A stretch of DNA of 64,000 nucleotides, taken from positions 17,761 through 81,760 of the forward strand of contig NZ_JAPZSP010000025.1 in NCBI RefSeq assembly GCF_027531705.1, read 5' to 3'. The notes beneath the pieces were generated by a model that saw only the letters and a program-made list of their open reading frames with translations, was not told the origin of the DNA and searched no databases. This document shows, in pieces, positions 31,564 to 42,270 of this stretch (positions within the stretch are counted from its first letter, which is position 1; the number at the start of each line of letters is the position of its first letter). Source of the stretch: Flavobacterium sp. (lineage in GTDB: Bacteria > Bacteroidota > Bacteroidia > Flavobacteriales > Flavobacteriaceae). A program made the translations under genes and the position numbers.

Positions 31564-33465
31564 TTAGTCTACATTATCGTGTAGAAAAGAATTATTAGAA
31601 CGCAATTGAACATCGTCATTACTGTCTGTTCCCAACGACATGCGTGAATTGTTATTTAACGCTTGATTGGTAGTGATATCAATACCTGAGCGTTTGTAAG
31701 CTGGTTCTTTTTCAAATTCTTCAATACGTGATGGATTGTTGTGGAATTTGTAATTGAACTCTTTTAATTTACGTCTTCTTTCTTCGGCACGGAATCGCAA
31801 TGTTTCTTCGATTGACATTTCCATTGGCGAAATTGATTCATACGTTGGAGCAACCGGATTTGTTTCTACTTGCTTCATTGTGATATTTAGCTCTTCATTA
31901 ACTGGTTCTTCAACAACCGCAACAGGTTTTGAGCCAATTAAATCTGATTCCATTTCCATATACTCTTCTAACGAATATTTGATTATTCCGTTTTCTTGTA
32001 CTTCGGTAACTGGAACAAATTCGATTGCTTCTTTTACATCAATGTTTTTTGCTTCAGGCGATAAATCGAATACAATTTTGTTTTCTTCAACTGGTTTAGT
32101 TTCGCTTATTGGCAAATCGAAAGAGAAAGCAACTTGTTCCACTTCTTTGTAATCAACAACAGGAATATCATTGATTTCGACAGCTGGTTTAGTAAAAGTA
32201 AAATCGATTTCTTTTACAGGCGAAACGATTTCAAAGTCAACATCGATATTTCTAATTAAATCGGTTATAAAAACCAATTCGTTTTCTGAAATTACAGGTT
32301 GTGGCGCTTCTACAACGTCTTCAACTAGTTCGAAAACTACTTTTTCTTCAACAACTACATTTTCAACAACTGGAGTTGCAGCAACAAAGTTGGTAGCGAT
32401 TAAATCTCTTTCAATTTTTTGATTATCTTCAAGAGCATGAATGATTTTTTTTGGTTCTGTGTTTACAATTTCGCTTTGTTGTTCTGGATTAAAACCTGTA
32501 GCGATAATGGTAACAGCGATAGAATCTCCAAGTGTTTCGTCTTCACCAACACCCATAATAATATTAGCATTGAAACCAGCTTCGGCTTGGATATGATCAT
32601 TGATTTCTCCAATTTCGTCAATTGTGATTTCATTAGTTCCAGAAACGATAAGCAACAATACGTTTTTGGCGCCTGAAATTTTATTATCATTCAACAATGG
32701 CGAATCTAAAGCAGCGATAATTGCTTCTTTAGCTCTGTTTTCACCGATAGCTGTTGCCGATCCCATAATAGCAGTTCCACTATTTGACAATACGGTTTTA
32801 GCATCTTTTAAGTCGATATTTTGCGTGTAGTGATGCGTAATAACTTCTGCAATTCCACGAGAAGCAGTAGCTAAAACTTCATCAGCTTTAGAAAAACCCG
32901 CTTTGAAACCAAGATTTCCATAAACTTCTCTAAGCTTGTTATTATTGATAACAATTAATGAGTCAACTTGTTTTCTTAAACGTTCAACACCCGCTAATGC
33001 TTGTTCTTGACGTGCTTTTCCTTCAAATTGAAACGGAATTGTTACGATACCAACGGTAAGAATATCTCTTTCCTTAGCCAATTGAGCGATTACTGGTGCA
33101 GCACCAGTTCCCGTTCCACCACCCATTCCTGCGGTGATAAAGACCATTTTGGTATTGCTATCCAACATTTTTTCGATATCAGCAACACTTTCAATTGCTG
33201 ATTGTTGCCCAACTTCAGGATTAGCACCAGCTCCAAGACCTTCAGTAAGGTTTACACCTAATTGAATTTTGTTAGGAACAGGACTATTATCAAGAGCCTG
33301 AGCATCGGTATTACAAACGATGAAATCTACACCTTTGATACCTTGTTTAAACATGTGGTTTATTGCGTTACTACCGCCGCCACCTACACCGATTACTTTA
33401 ATAACATTTGATTGATTTTTTGGTAAATCAAATGTAATGTTTCCAAAATCTGAGTTGCTTGTCAT
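31564..33465 (-). CDS. ftsZ: Cell division protein FtsZ (with long C-terminal extension)
   Basis: IKVIGVGGGGSNAINHM, GMGGGTGTGAAPVIA. Confidence 0.98.
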   Translation of the reverse strand: MTSNSDFGNITFDLPKNQSNVIKVIGVGGGGSNAINHMFKQGIKGVDFIVCNTDAQALDNSPVPNKIQLGVNLTEGLGAGANPEVGQQSAIESVADIEKMLDSNTKMVFITAGMGGGTGTGAAPVIAQLAKERDILTVGIVTIPFQFEGKARQEQALAGVERLRKQVDSLIVINNNKLREVYGNLGFKAGFSKADEVLATASRGIAEVITHHYTQNIDLKDAKTVLSNSGTAIMGSATAIGENRAKEAIIAALDSPLLNDNKISGAKNVLLLIVSGTNEITIDEIGEINDHIQAEAGFNANIIMGVGEDETLGDSIAVTIIATGFNPEQQSEIVNTEPKKIIHALEDNQKIERDLIATNFVAATPVVENVVVEEKVVFELVEDVVEAPQPVISENELVFITDLIRNIDVDFEIVSPVKEIDFTFTKPAVEINDIPVVDYKEVEQVAFSFDLPISETKPVEENKIVFDLSPEAKNIDVKEAIEFVPVTEVQENGIIKYSLEEYMEMESDLIGSKPVAVVEEPVNEELNITMKQVETNPVAPTYESISPMEMSIEETLRFRAEERRRKLKEFNYKFHNNPSRIEEFEKEPAYKRSGIDITTNQALNNNSRMSLGTDSNDDVQLRSNNSFLHDNVD

Positions 33466-33540
33466 ACTTTTTGGTTTTTGTCTTTCGTCTATTTTTTGTA
33501 AAACATCGAAAGGATATTAATTATGCTATTACTATTTTCT

Positions 33541-34923
33541 TTATTCTGCGTTATCTAAGAAGTCTTTTATCTTATCTACATATTTATCAAAAAAAGATCT
33601 TCTTATTTTGGTTTCAGTAGATTCTACTTCAACTTTTTGTTCCACTTTTTGTTCCACTTTTTCAACTTCTGGCTCAACTTCTTGAACTGGTTCTATTACT
33701 TTTTCTCTTTGAAAAGAAACTTTTTCTGGAACTGCTTTTTCAAATCTAACCGCGCTTTGCGTTTGGTTTTCGATGCTATTCATCATTAATCCAACAGCAG
33801 TGGCGTATAATGGACTTGAAAGTTCTTCGCTTGAATTTCCTGCCAAATGCTCGTTAGGATAACCAATTCTTGTATCCATTCCGGTGATGTATTCAACCAA
33901 TTGTTTGATGTGTTGCAATTGTGCTCCACCACCTGTTAATACAATACCTGCAATTAGCTTTTTTCTTGGATCTTCGTGTCCGTAAAGTTTGATTTCTGTA
34001 AAAACTTGTTCAATAATTTCCACTACACGAGCATGAATTATTTTGGATAAATTTTTAAGCGAAATTTCTTTTGGTTCACGACCTCTTAATCCTGGTATAG
34101 AAACAATTTCATTGTCTTTGTTTTCGCCTGGCCATGCCGAACCGAATTTCACTTTCAACAATTCTGCTTGTTTTTCTATAATAGAACAACCTTCTTTGAT
34201 ATCTTCGGTAATCACATTTCCTCCAAAAGGAATTACTGCTGTGTGACGAATGATTCCGTCTTTAAAAATCGCTAAATCTGTTGTTCCACCACCAATATCT
34301 ATTAAAGCAACACCTGCTTCTTTTTCTTCTTGACTCAAAACCGCATCTGATGACGCTAATGGTTCTAATGTTAGTCCTGATAATTCAATTCCAGAACTTT
34401 GAACACAACGTCCAACATTACGAATAGATGAAGCTTGTCCTACTACTACGTGAAAACTGCTTTCTAATCTTCCACCGTACATTCCTATTGGTTCTTTTAT
34501 ATCCGATTGCCCATCGATTTTGAATTCTTGTGGCAAAACGTGTATAATTTCTTCACCTGGAAGCATGGCTAATTTATGTACTTGATTAATCAACAAATCG
34601 ATATCTTTTCCACCGATTACTTCTTCAGGATTACTTCGACTTATATAATCACTGTGTTGAATACTACGAATATGCTGACCAGCAATTCCAACTACAACAT
34701 CTTTAATTTGATAACCTGAATTTTCTTCTGCCTCCAGAATTGCTTGCTGTATAGATTGAATCGTTTGTGTAATATTATTTACAACACCACGAGCCACTCC
34801 AAGACTTTTGGATTTTCCAACGCCTAGAATTTCCAATTTACCGTATTCGTTTTTTTTACCAATCATGGCAACGATTTTGGTAGTTCCTATATCTAGTCCA
34901 ACTGCAATTGTTTCTTTTTCCAT
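33541..34923 (-). CDS. ftsA: Cell division protein FtsA
   Basis: AVGLDIGTTKIVAMIGKKNEYGKLEILGVG. Confidence 0.97.
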   Translation of the reverse strand: MEKETIAVGLDIGTTKIVAMIGKKNEYGKLEILGVGKSKSLGVARGVVNNITQTIQSIQQAILEAEENSGYQIKDVVVGIAGQHIRSIQHSDYISRSNPEEVIGGKDIDLLINQVHKLAMLPGEEIIHVLPQEFKIDGQSDIKEPIGMYGGRLESSFHVVVGQASSIRNVGRCVQSSGIELSGLTLEPLASSDAVLSQEEKEAGVALIDIGGGTTDLAIFKDGIIRHTAVIPFGGNVITEDIKEGCSIIEKQAELLKVKFGSAWPGENKDNEIVSIPGLRGREPKEISLKNLSKIIHARVVEIIEQVFTEIKLYGHEDPRKKLIAGIVLTGGGAQLQHIKQLVEYITGMDTRIGYPNEHLAGNSSEELSSPLYATAVGLMMNSIENQTQSAVRFEKAVPEKVSFQREKVIEPVQEVEPEVEKVEQKVEQKVEVESTETKIRRSFFDKYVDKIKDFLDNAE

Positions 34924-34929
34924 ATTCTA

Positions 34930-35655
34930 TTATTTTGTGCAAACTACTTGTTGCGTAAAAATCAGATTTATGTTTTTGTATTTACTAATCGAATTGTCGG
35001 CTGTTGTCTTTTGAAAAAAAGCTTTATAATTATTAAACTTTGTTTCCATATTTTGTGCTTTTCCAAATTCAATTACAAAATCATAACTTCTATTTTGCAT
35101 TCTTATACTTCCGTTAGGATAAATTTGTATCCCAATTATATTTTTTTTTAAAAAATCGTCGTCGTACACAAATTGCAATAACTTGTGAAAATCGTCTTTA
35201 AATTCTTTGTTAATTTCCCCCGAAACAATTGGAACACGAGCTGTAAACTTATCCGACAAAGGCATTTTATTTCCTTGGTAGTCAATATAAAACGAGCCTT
35301 CCTCATTAAACACTCTCGCAATAGGATTTTTTTGTTTAACCTTTGCTTTAAGCACACCATCTATACTCAGATAAACCTCTGATTTTTCGATCATAGGATT
35401 ACTGTTCACAGATTTTTCCAATTTGTTCAAATTTACTTCGACTTTTTTGATGCTTTTTACATCTGTATTATTTTCTATTAACAATTTATTAACCGTTTCT
35501 TGCTCGATAAAAGCACCGTTTTCATCGACAAAAACCACTTCGGATTTGGTCAAATTTCGATTGCTATTTCTGTATGACGTAAAAGCATACAAAAACACCA
35601 TTACTCCAAGAAGTAACACGATTCTAACATTTGTCCAATTAAAGTGCTTTTTCAT
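34930..35655 (-). CDS. ftsQ: Cell division protein FtsQ
   Basis: Position between ftsA and murC, single N-terminal TM, NPMIEKSEVYLSIDGVLKAKVKQKNPIARV. Confidence 0.85.
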   Translation of the reverse strand: MKKHFNWTNVRIVLLLGVMVFLYAFTSYRNSNRNLTKSEVVFVDENGAFIEQETVNKLLIENNTDVKSIKKVEVNLNKLEKSVNSNPMIEKSEVYLSIDGVLKAKVKQKNPIARVFNEEGSFYIDYQGNKMPLSDKFTARVPIVSGEINKEFKDDFHKLLQFVYDDDFLKKNIIGIQIYPNGSIRMQNRSYDFVIEFGKAQNMETKFNNYKAFFQKTTADNSISKYKNINLIFTQQVVCTK

Positions 35656-37004
35656 GACAATGCTTTTTTAATTGACGGTACTAACTCACCAATATCGCCT
35701 GCTCCAATAGTTACAATTACCGTTGCATCATTTTTTAAAATGGCTGGAATTAAATCTTCTTTAGAGATTAAACATTTGTTAACGTTTTCTATTTTAGAAA
35801 GCAACCAAGTTGATGTTATTCCTTCCATTGGCAGTTCGCGTGCTGGATAAATATCTAACAACAAAATTTCGTCGAATTGACTAAGACTTTTGGCAAAGTC
35901 ATCAGCAAAATCTTTAGTTCTACTAAACAAATGCGGTTGAAAAATAGCCAAGACTTTTTGGTTTGGATACAATTCACGCACCGCTTGATGCACAGCATTT
36001 ATTTCGGTTGGATGATGTGCATAATCATCAATATAAACGAGATTTTCTGATTTTATTTGATACGAAAATCTACGTTGAACTCCTTTAAATGATGCTAAAG
36101 CTTTAGCAATGGATTCGGTTGGGGAACCGTACGTTTTAGCCATCGCTAAAGCCATTAAAGCATTCATTAAATTATGATGTCCAGGCAAACCGAACGAAAT
36201 ATCTTTGATAGTTTCTGATGGTGTTTGCACATCAAAAACATAACTACTATTTTCAATTCTGATATTGAAAGCTTTGAAAGTTGCTTCTTCATTTATGGCT
36301 ATTGTCAAACCTTCAAGCGGCAATCCTTTTGGAACAAACAATTTGGTTTTATCAACTACTTTATCGGCAAATTCTCTAAAAGAATCTTCAATTGCATTTT
36401 TATCTCCATAAATATCTAAATGATCCGCATCCATAGAAGTTACACAAGCGATATTTGGATGCAAATGCAAGAACGAACGATCAAATTCATCTGCTTCGAC
36501 AACCGTGATAGTTTTTCCGCTTCCAATCAAATTAGAATGGTAATTTTCTACAATTCCACCTAAAAACGCCGTTACATCTTCACCACTTTCATATAAAATA
36601 TGCCCAAGAATACTAGATGTTGTAGTTTTACCATGAGTTCCGGCTACTGCAAAACAGAAAGTGTCTTTGGTTATGATACCTAGAACTTCCGCACGTTTTT
36701 TTATAGTAAATTCTCTTTCGATAAAATAATTCCATTCCGAATGCGATGATGGAACAGCTGGAGTTACAATCACCAATGTGTTTTCTGGATAATAATCGGT
36801 TGGAATTAAACTGATTTTATCTTCAAAATGAATTTCCATTCCGCCAGCGATTAGCTCGTTGGTTAGCATGGTTGGTGTTTTGTCGTAACCCGAAACATTT
36901 TTTCCAATGTTTTGAAAATAACGAGCCAGAGCACTCATTCCGATGCCTCCAATTCCGATGAAATAGACGTTATGTATTTGGTTTAAATTCATTTTAAATT
37001 TCAA
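35652..37004 (-). CDS. murC: UDP-N-acetylmuramate--L-alanine ligase
   Basis: GIGGIGMSALARYFQNIGKNVSGYDK, AGTHGKTTTSSI. Confidence 0.97.
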   Translation of the reverse strand: MKFKMNLNQIHNVYFIGIGGIGMSALARYFQNIGKNVSGYDKTPTMLTNELIAGGMEIHFEDKISLIPTDYYPENTLVIVTPAVPSSHSEWNYFIEREFTIKKRAEVLGIITKDTFCFAVAGTHGKTTTSSILGHILYESGEDVTAFLGGIVENYHSNLIGSGKTITVVEADEFDRSFLHLHPNIACVTSMDADHLDIYGDKNAIEDSFREFADKVVDKTKLFVPKGLPLEGLTIAINEEATFKAFNIRIENSSYVFDVQTPSETIKDISFGLPGHHNLMNALMALAMAKTYGSPTESIAKALASFKGVQRRFSYQIKSENLVYIDDYAHHPTEINAVHQAVRELYPNQKVLAIFQPHLFSRTKDFADDFAKSLSQFDEILLLDIYPARELPMEGITSTWLLSKIENVNKCLISKEDLIPAILKNDATVIVTIGAGDIGELVPSIKKALS

Positions 37005-37035
37005 AATTCAACTTCAATATCAATTTCAAACTTTA

Positions 37036-37077
37036 CTATTGAAATTGTCATTGCCATTGCTATTGTTATTGTTATTG
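37036..37077 (+). repeat. ATTG hexamer repeat (7 units) overlapping murG stop codon
   Basis: ctattg aaattg tcattg ccattg ctattg ttattg ttattg. Confidence 0.9.
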
Positions 37078-38163
37078 TATTAGTTTTATTATCTCTTCAA
37101 CTATATCTTTTGTTGCATTTGGTTTTGCCAAACTTTTGATATTGTTACTTATTTCGTTTTGCCATTTTTCATTTGAAATTAAATCTGAAAAAGTAGTTTC
37201 AAACTTTACATCCAATTCATTTTCTTTTAGAAGAATTGCTCCATTTTTATCTACAATTGCTTTTGCGTTTTTGGTTTGATGGTCTTCGGCTACATTTGGT
37301 GATGGAATAAAAATAGTTGGTTTTCCAACCAAACATAATTCTGAAACCGATGATGCTCCAGCACGCGAAATCACGAAATCGGCAGCTGCATATATCAAAT
37401 CCATTCTATCAATAAACGATACAACTTGCACGTTTTGTATGTCGTTGTATTTTTTATAATCTTCAAAATACAATTTGCCACATTGCCAAAAAACTTGAAT
37501 TCCTTTTTCGAGTAAAAAATCTAATTCTTTTTCAATTAGTTGATTGACTCTTCTTGCTCCAAGACTTCCACCAAGAACTAAAAGTGTTTTTTTGTTTGAA
37601 TCTAATTTGAAATAATCAATTCCTTCTTGTCGTTTAGAATCAACTTCAACTAAATCTTGACGAACTGGATTTCCGGTGAAAACAATTTTCTCTTTTGGAA
37701 AAAATCGTTCTAAATTTTCATAAGCCACACAAATGGCGTTTGCTTTTTTGCTCAACAATTTGTTAGTAATGCCAGGATACGAATTTTGTTCCTGAATTAC
37801 GGTTGGAATACCAAAACTATTAGCCGCTTGCAATAATGGACCACTTGCGAAACCACCAGTTCCGATTACAGCATCTGGTTTAAAACCTCTAATAATCTTT
37901 CTTGATTTCCACAAACTACTCATTAGTTTTAATGGAAACATGGTGTTTTGCAATGTCAATTTTCGTTGTAAACCAGCAATCCAAAGACCTTCAATTTTGT
38001 AGCCTGCTTGAGGCACTTTTTGCATTTCCATTTTGTCTTGAGCACCAACAAAAAGGATTTCTGCATTTGGGAAACGAGATTTTAATTCATTAGCAATCGC
38101 AATCGCAGGATAGATATGTCCTCCTGTTCCGCCGCCACTTAATATGAATTTATAGTTTCTCAC
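37072..38163 (-). CDS. murG: UDP-GlcNAc transferase MurG (track start GTG 38181; GTG 38163 also plausible)
   Basis: [24 protein letters not shown]. Confidence 0.96.
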   Translation of the reverse strand: MRNYKFILSGGGTGGHIYPAIAIANELKSRFPNAEILFVGAQDKMEMQKVPQAGYKIEGLWIAGLQRKLTLQNTMFPLKLMSSLWKSRKIIRGFKPDAVIGTGGFASGPLLQAANSFGIPTVIQEQNSYPGITNKLLSKKANAICVAYENLERFFPKEKIVFTGNPVRQDLVEVDSKRQEGIDYFKLDSNKKTLLVLGGSLGARRVNQLIEKELDFLLEKGIQVFWQCGKLYFEDYKKYNDIQNVQVVSFIDRMDLIYAAADFVISRAGASSVSELCLVGKPTIFIPSPNVAEDHQTKNAKAIVDKNGAILLKENELDVKFETTFSDLISNEKWQNEISNNIKSLAKPNATKDIVEEIIKLIQ

Positions 38164-38174
38164 TTTTATATTTT

Positions 38175-38207
38175 TTGCCACTGATTACACAGATTAGCAC
38201 AGATTTT
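38175..38207 (-). repeat. Solo copy related to the GxxExxY-flanking inverted repeat
   Basis: ttgccactgattacacagattagcacagatttt resembles 2096-2130. Confidence 0.7.
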
Positions 38208-38217
38208 ATTTTATTAT

Positions 38218-39519
38218 TTACTTATTAACAACTACATTCATTGGGTTTTCAGCATTATCTTCAATTGAAAAATCTTCTAGCAATTGTGCTTCTGCTCTTT
38301 CCTCTTTTGCAATTTGTTCGTCTATCATTCGACGTAATGTTTCTTCTCTTCTATCTTTTTCAGCTTTTTCTTCGGCAATTTCTTCGTCTTTTTTGGTCAC
38401 ACTAATTATAATTCCTAGTGCAATGCAAGTCATCCAGATAGAACTTCCTCCACTACTTATTAATGGTAATGTTTGCCCGGTTACCGGAAGCAATTCGACT
38501 GCAACCGCCATATTGATAAGTGCCTGAAAAATGATTGGAAATCCGAGTCCAACAACTACTAATTTTCCAAACAATGTATTGGCTTTGTGCGATGCAATTA
38601 CGAATCTAAAAAACAACAATAAATACAAAGCTAGAATTGCGATTCCGCCTATTAAACCATATTCTTCGACAATAATGGCATAAATAAAATCCGAAGATGA
38701 TTGCGGTAAAAAGTTTTTCTGAACACTTTTTCCAGGACCAACGCCTTGAATTCCACCCGTTGCTATTGCTATTTTAGCTTTTTCTATTTGATAATCATCT
38801 TCGCCAGGCTTATCGGTTGTGAAATTTTCAAATCGGCTTTCCCAAGTCCCTACCCTACTAAAGAGTTTATTGTCTGGAAATGCTTTACTCAACAAAACAA
38901 AAACCATCAATGCTGCGACGCCCATTCCTAGAATAAAGCCAATATATTTGAGCGGATATTTACCCACAAAAACCAACATCAACACCATTGAAAACATCAA
39001 AGCAGCAGTTGAGAAATTGGCAGGCAAGATGAACATTAATGTCACAAAAACTGGCGTCCATAATTCCCATAAAGAATTTTGAAAACTTATAGCAACTTCT
39101 CTTTTCTTAGATAAATATCGTGCCACAAAAACCATTAAAACGATAAACGCCAAAGTAGATGTTTGAAACGAAACACCAATAAATGGCACTTGAATCCATC
39201 GACTTGCATTGGCACCAGCGATAACAGTTCCTTTGATTAATGTGTAGGCTAAAAGTATCCACACAAAAGGCAAACCAATCAAAGAAATCGCTCTAAAATA
39301 ATGATACGGCACTTTATGAACCCAATAAATCATTAAGAAACCGATGGAAATATGAACTAAATGTTTTGCTAAATAGCCTAATGTATTTCCGGTTCCTAGA
39401 CCGATATAAGCTAAATTACTACTCGCACTAAAAACAGGCATAAATGAGAACAAGCCAAGCAAGGCCACGAATGACCAAATGCCTTTATCTCCTTTTAATC
39501 TGTTTACTAGTTCTTTCAT
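38218..39519 (-). CDS. ftsW: Cell division protein FtsW (peptidoglycan glycosyltransferase)
   Basis: SEDS family; SSSDFIYAIIVEEYGLIGG, GQTLPLISSGGSS. Confidence 0.95.
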   Translation of the reverse strand: MKELVNRLKGDKGIWSFVALLGLFSFMPVFSASSNLAYIGLGTGNTLGYLAKHLVHISIGFLMIYWVHKVPYHYFRAISLIGLPFVWILLAYTLIKGTVIAGANASRWIQVPFIGVSFQTSTLAFIVLMVFVARYLSKKREVAISFQNSLWELWTPVFVTLMFILPANFSTAALMFSMVLMLVFVGKYPLKYIGFILGMGVAALMVFVLLSKAFPDNKLFSRVGTWESRFENFTTDKPGEDDYQIEKAKIAIATGGIQGVGPGKSVQKNFLPQSSSDFIYAIIVEEYGLIGGIAILALYLLLFFRFVIASHKANTLFGKLVVVGLGFPIIFQALINMAVAVELLPVTGQTLPLISSGGSSIWMTCIALGIIISVTKKDEEIAEEKAEKDRREETLRRMIDEQIAKEERAEAQLLEDFSIEDNAENPMNVVVNK

Positions 39520-39525
39520 TTTTTG

Positions 39526-39597
39526 GTTTAAGAGTTTAAAAGTTTAAGAGTTTAAAAGTTCTGAACTAGACCTTTTAAGGTTTTAAACTTCTAAACC
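39526..39597. repeat. 16-bp tandem repeat forming part of an imperfect inverted repeat in the murD-ftsW gap
   Basis: gtttaagagtttaaaa x2; ggttttaaacttctaaacc complementary to the start. Confidence 0.85.
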
Positions 39598-39601
39598 AAT
39601 T

Positions 39602-40936
39602 TTATAAATTTTTAACTGCTTGTTTAAATTGTCTTCCTCTATCTTCGTAGTTTTCGAATAAATCGAAACTTGCGCAAGCTGGTGATAATAAAACCGTATC
39701 TCCTTTTTCGGCAAGACGTTGGCTCATTTTTACCGCATCATTCATACTTGAAACTTCAATCATTACATCAACCACATTTCCGAAAGCATCAATTATTTTC
39801 TTGTTATCAACACCAAGACAGATAATTGCTTTTACTTTTTCGTGTACTAAAGCCATTAATTCGGTATAATCATTTCCTTTGTCAACACCTCCAACAATCC
39901 AAACAGTTGGTGTAGTCATACTATCTAATGCAAAAAAAGTAGCATTTACATTGGTAGCTTTACTATCATTGATATATTGCACATTTTGAATTTTTAGCAC
40001 TTTTTCTAAACGGTGTTCTACACCTTGAAAATTTGACAAACTTTCTCTAATAGTTTGCTTTCTGATGCGCATCAATTGTGCCACTGATGTTGCTGCCATT
40101 GCGTTTTTCATGTTGTGTTTTCCCTCAAGTGCAATTTGAGTTGTTTCCATTAAAAACTCTTCTTGATTAATGTTGATTTCCATAGTATTGTTTTTTAAAA
40201 ATGCTCCGTTTTCAACCTGTTTGGTAATTGAAAAAGGAATTAGTTGTGCTTTAGTTTTGTTGTTTGTTAACCAATTATTGATTGCTTCATCATCTGCGTC
40301 ATAAATAAAATAATCGTCTTCGGTTTGGTTTAATGTTATTCTAAATTTTGATTCTATATAATTTTCATATTTGTAATCGTATCTATCTAAATGGTCTGGA
40401 CTTATGTTGGCTAAAATTGCAATGTGTGGTTTGTACTTCACAATGCCATCTAGCTGAAAACTGCTTAACTCCAATACATAATAATCGTATTCTTCCTCTG
40501 CTACTTGCCAAGCGAAACTTTTTCCAATGTTACCGCCTAAACCTACATTCAATCCACCTTCTTTTAGCAAATGATATGTCAACATTGTCGTTGTCGTTTT
40601 ACCATTACTTCCTGTGATTCCGATGGTAATGGCATTTGTAAATTCAGAAGCAAACTCTATTTCTGAAATTACTGGTATTCCTTTTTCCAACAGTTTTTTT
40701 ACCATTGGTGCTTTATCTGGAATTCCTGGACTTTTCATTACCACATCAGCATTTAGAATTAATGATTCCGTATGCTGTTCGTCTTCCCATTTTATCTCAT
40801 AATCTATAAGAACTTGTCTGTAGTTTTCTTTTATTTTTCCGAAATCAGACACAAAAACATCGTATCCTTTTTTCTTTCCCAAAATGGCTGTTCCGACTCC
40901 ACTTTCACCACCACCTAAAACGATTAATCTTTTCAT
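39602..40936 (-). CDS. murD: UDP-N-acetylmuramoylalanine--D-glutamate ligase
   Basis: GGGESGVGTAILGKKKGYDVFVSD, GITGSNGKTTTTML. Confidence 0.97.
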   Translation of the reverse strand: MKRLIVLGGGESGVGTAILGKKKGYDVFVSDFGKIKENYRQVLIDYEIKWEDEQHTESLILNADVVMKSPGIPDKAPMVKKLLEKGIPVISEIEFASEFTNAITIGITGSNGKTTTTMLTYHLLKEGGLNVGLGGNIGKSFAWQVAEEEYDYYVLELSSFQLDGIVKYKPHIAILANISPDHLDRYDYKYENYIESKFRITLNQTEDDYFIYDADDEAINNWLTNNKTKAQLIPFSITKQVENGAFLKNNTMEININQEEFLMETTQIALEGKHNMKNAMAATSVAQLMRIRKQTIRESLSNFQGVEHRLEKVLKIQNVQYINDSKATNVNATFFALDSMTTPTVWIVGGVDKGNDYTELMALVHEKVKAIICLGVDNKKIIDAFGNVVDVMIEVSSMNDAVKMSQRLAEKGDTVLLSPACASFDLFENYEDRGRQFKQAVKNL

Positions 40937-40985
40937 TTTTCTTTTTTTAAACCATTAAGAAAGTTAAGTTTCATTAAGAATTTAA

Positions 40986-42212
40986 TTAGCGTAGTTTCAA
41001 TGTTACTATCGAAACGATTGTAAATAATATCGTTACTACCCAAAAACGGGTTACAATTTTACTTTCGTGATACCCTTTTTTCTGGTAATGATGGTGTAAT
41101 GGCGACATGAGGAAAATTCTTCTGCCTTCGCCAAAACGTTTCTTTGTGTACTTAAAATACGTTACCTGAATAATTACAGAAGCACTTTCGGCAAAGAAAA
41201 TGGCGCAGAAAAGCGGCAACAACATTTCTTTTCTAACCGAAATAGCTAATACTGCTATAATTCCACCAATAGTCAAACTACCTGTATCACCCATAAATAC
41301 AGACGCTGGATACGAGTTGTACCAAAGAAACCCAATCAGCGAACCAACAAAAGCTGCTATAAACACGGTCATTTCACCCGAATTGGGAATAAACATGATG
41401 TTGAGATAGCTAGACAAAATCAAGTTACCCGAAACGAATGTGAAAATTCCGAGAGCGAGCACCGATATAGCTGAAGTTCCTGCTGCTAATCCATCAATTC
41501 CATCTGTTAGGTTGGCACCGTTTGACACAGCTGTAATGATAAAAATTACAATTGGAATAAAAACTAACCAAGCCCAGTTCTCATAATCATCTGTAAATGG
41601 TTTTAGAATTTGAGCATAATCAAGTTCGTTATTTTTAGTAAACGGAATTGACGTTGTAGTCGATTTTATATCTTTTGCAACTGGAGCAATCACGTTTTCC
41701 GTTTGATTGAAAGTAATAGGTTTTGCCGATTTTTCTCTGATAGTTACGGCTGGACTGAAATACAAAACCGAACCAACTATTAACCCCAATCCGACTTGAC
41801 CAATAACTTTGAAAATTCCTTTTAAACCTTGTTTGTCTTTTTTGAATATTTTGATATAATCGTCGATAAAACCGATAGTTCCCATCCAAAGTGTTGTAAC
41901 AATTAGCAAAATGATGTAAATGTTATCCAATTTGGTAAAAAGCAATACTGGAATTAAAGTTGCAAAAATGATGATAAGCCCACCCATTGTTGGCGTTCCA
42001 GCTTTTTGTGTTTGCCCTTCAAGACCAAGCTCTCTTACGGTTTCTCCTACCTGCTGATTTCTTAGAAAAGTGATTACTTTTTTACCATAAATAGTAGAAA
42101 GCATCAACGAAAGAATTAGCGCCATTGCAGAGCGAAACGTAATATATTGAAACACTCCAGCGCCTGGAAGGTCGAATGTTTTATCTAAATATTCAAATAA
42201 GTAGTATAACAT
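40986..42212 (-). CDS. mraY: Phospho-N-acetylmuramoyl-pentapeptide-transferase
   Basis: [41 protein letters not shown]. Confidence 0.97.
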   Translation of the reverse strand: MLYYLFEYLDKTFDLPGAGVFQYITFRSAMALILSLMLSTIYGKKVITFLRNQQVGETVRELGLEGQTQKAGTPTMGGLIIIFATLIPVLLFTKLDNIYIILLIVTTLWMGTIGFIDDYIKIFKKDKQGLKGIFKVIGQVGLGLIVGSVLYFSPAVTIREKSAKPITFNQTENVIAPVAKDIKSTTTSIPFTKNNELDYAQILKPFTDDYENWAWLVFIPIVIFIITAVSNGANLTDGIDGLAAGTSAISVLALGIFTFVSGNLILSSYLNIMFIPNSGEMTVFIAAFVGSLIGFLWYNSYPASVFMGDTGSLTIGGIIAVLAISVRKEMLLPLFCAIFFAESASVIIQVTYFKYTKKRFGEGRRIFLMSPLHHHYQKKGYHESKIVTRFWVVTILFTIVSIVTLKLR

Positions 42213-42270
42213 AGTTTAGAAGTTTATGAGTTTATGAGTTTAAAAGTTTAGCTTGTAATCTCAATTACTT

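Noticed and set aside
31564-32450. Long FtsZ C-terminal extension as novel domain
   Set aside because: FtsZ of Flavobacteria typically carries a long variable acidic C-terminal linker; nothing specific seen.
32463-32690. Small ORFs inside ftsZ (both strands)
   Set aside because: Entirely within the ftsZ coding frame with no family signal.
33600-33670. Tandem ttttgttccac repeat in ftsA as an unusual element
   Set aside because: Short in-frame EQKV repeat in the variable C-terminal linker; ordinary low complexity.
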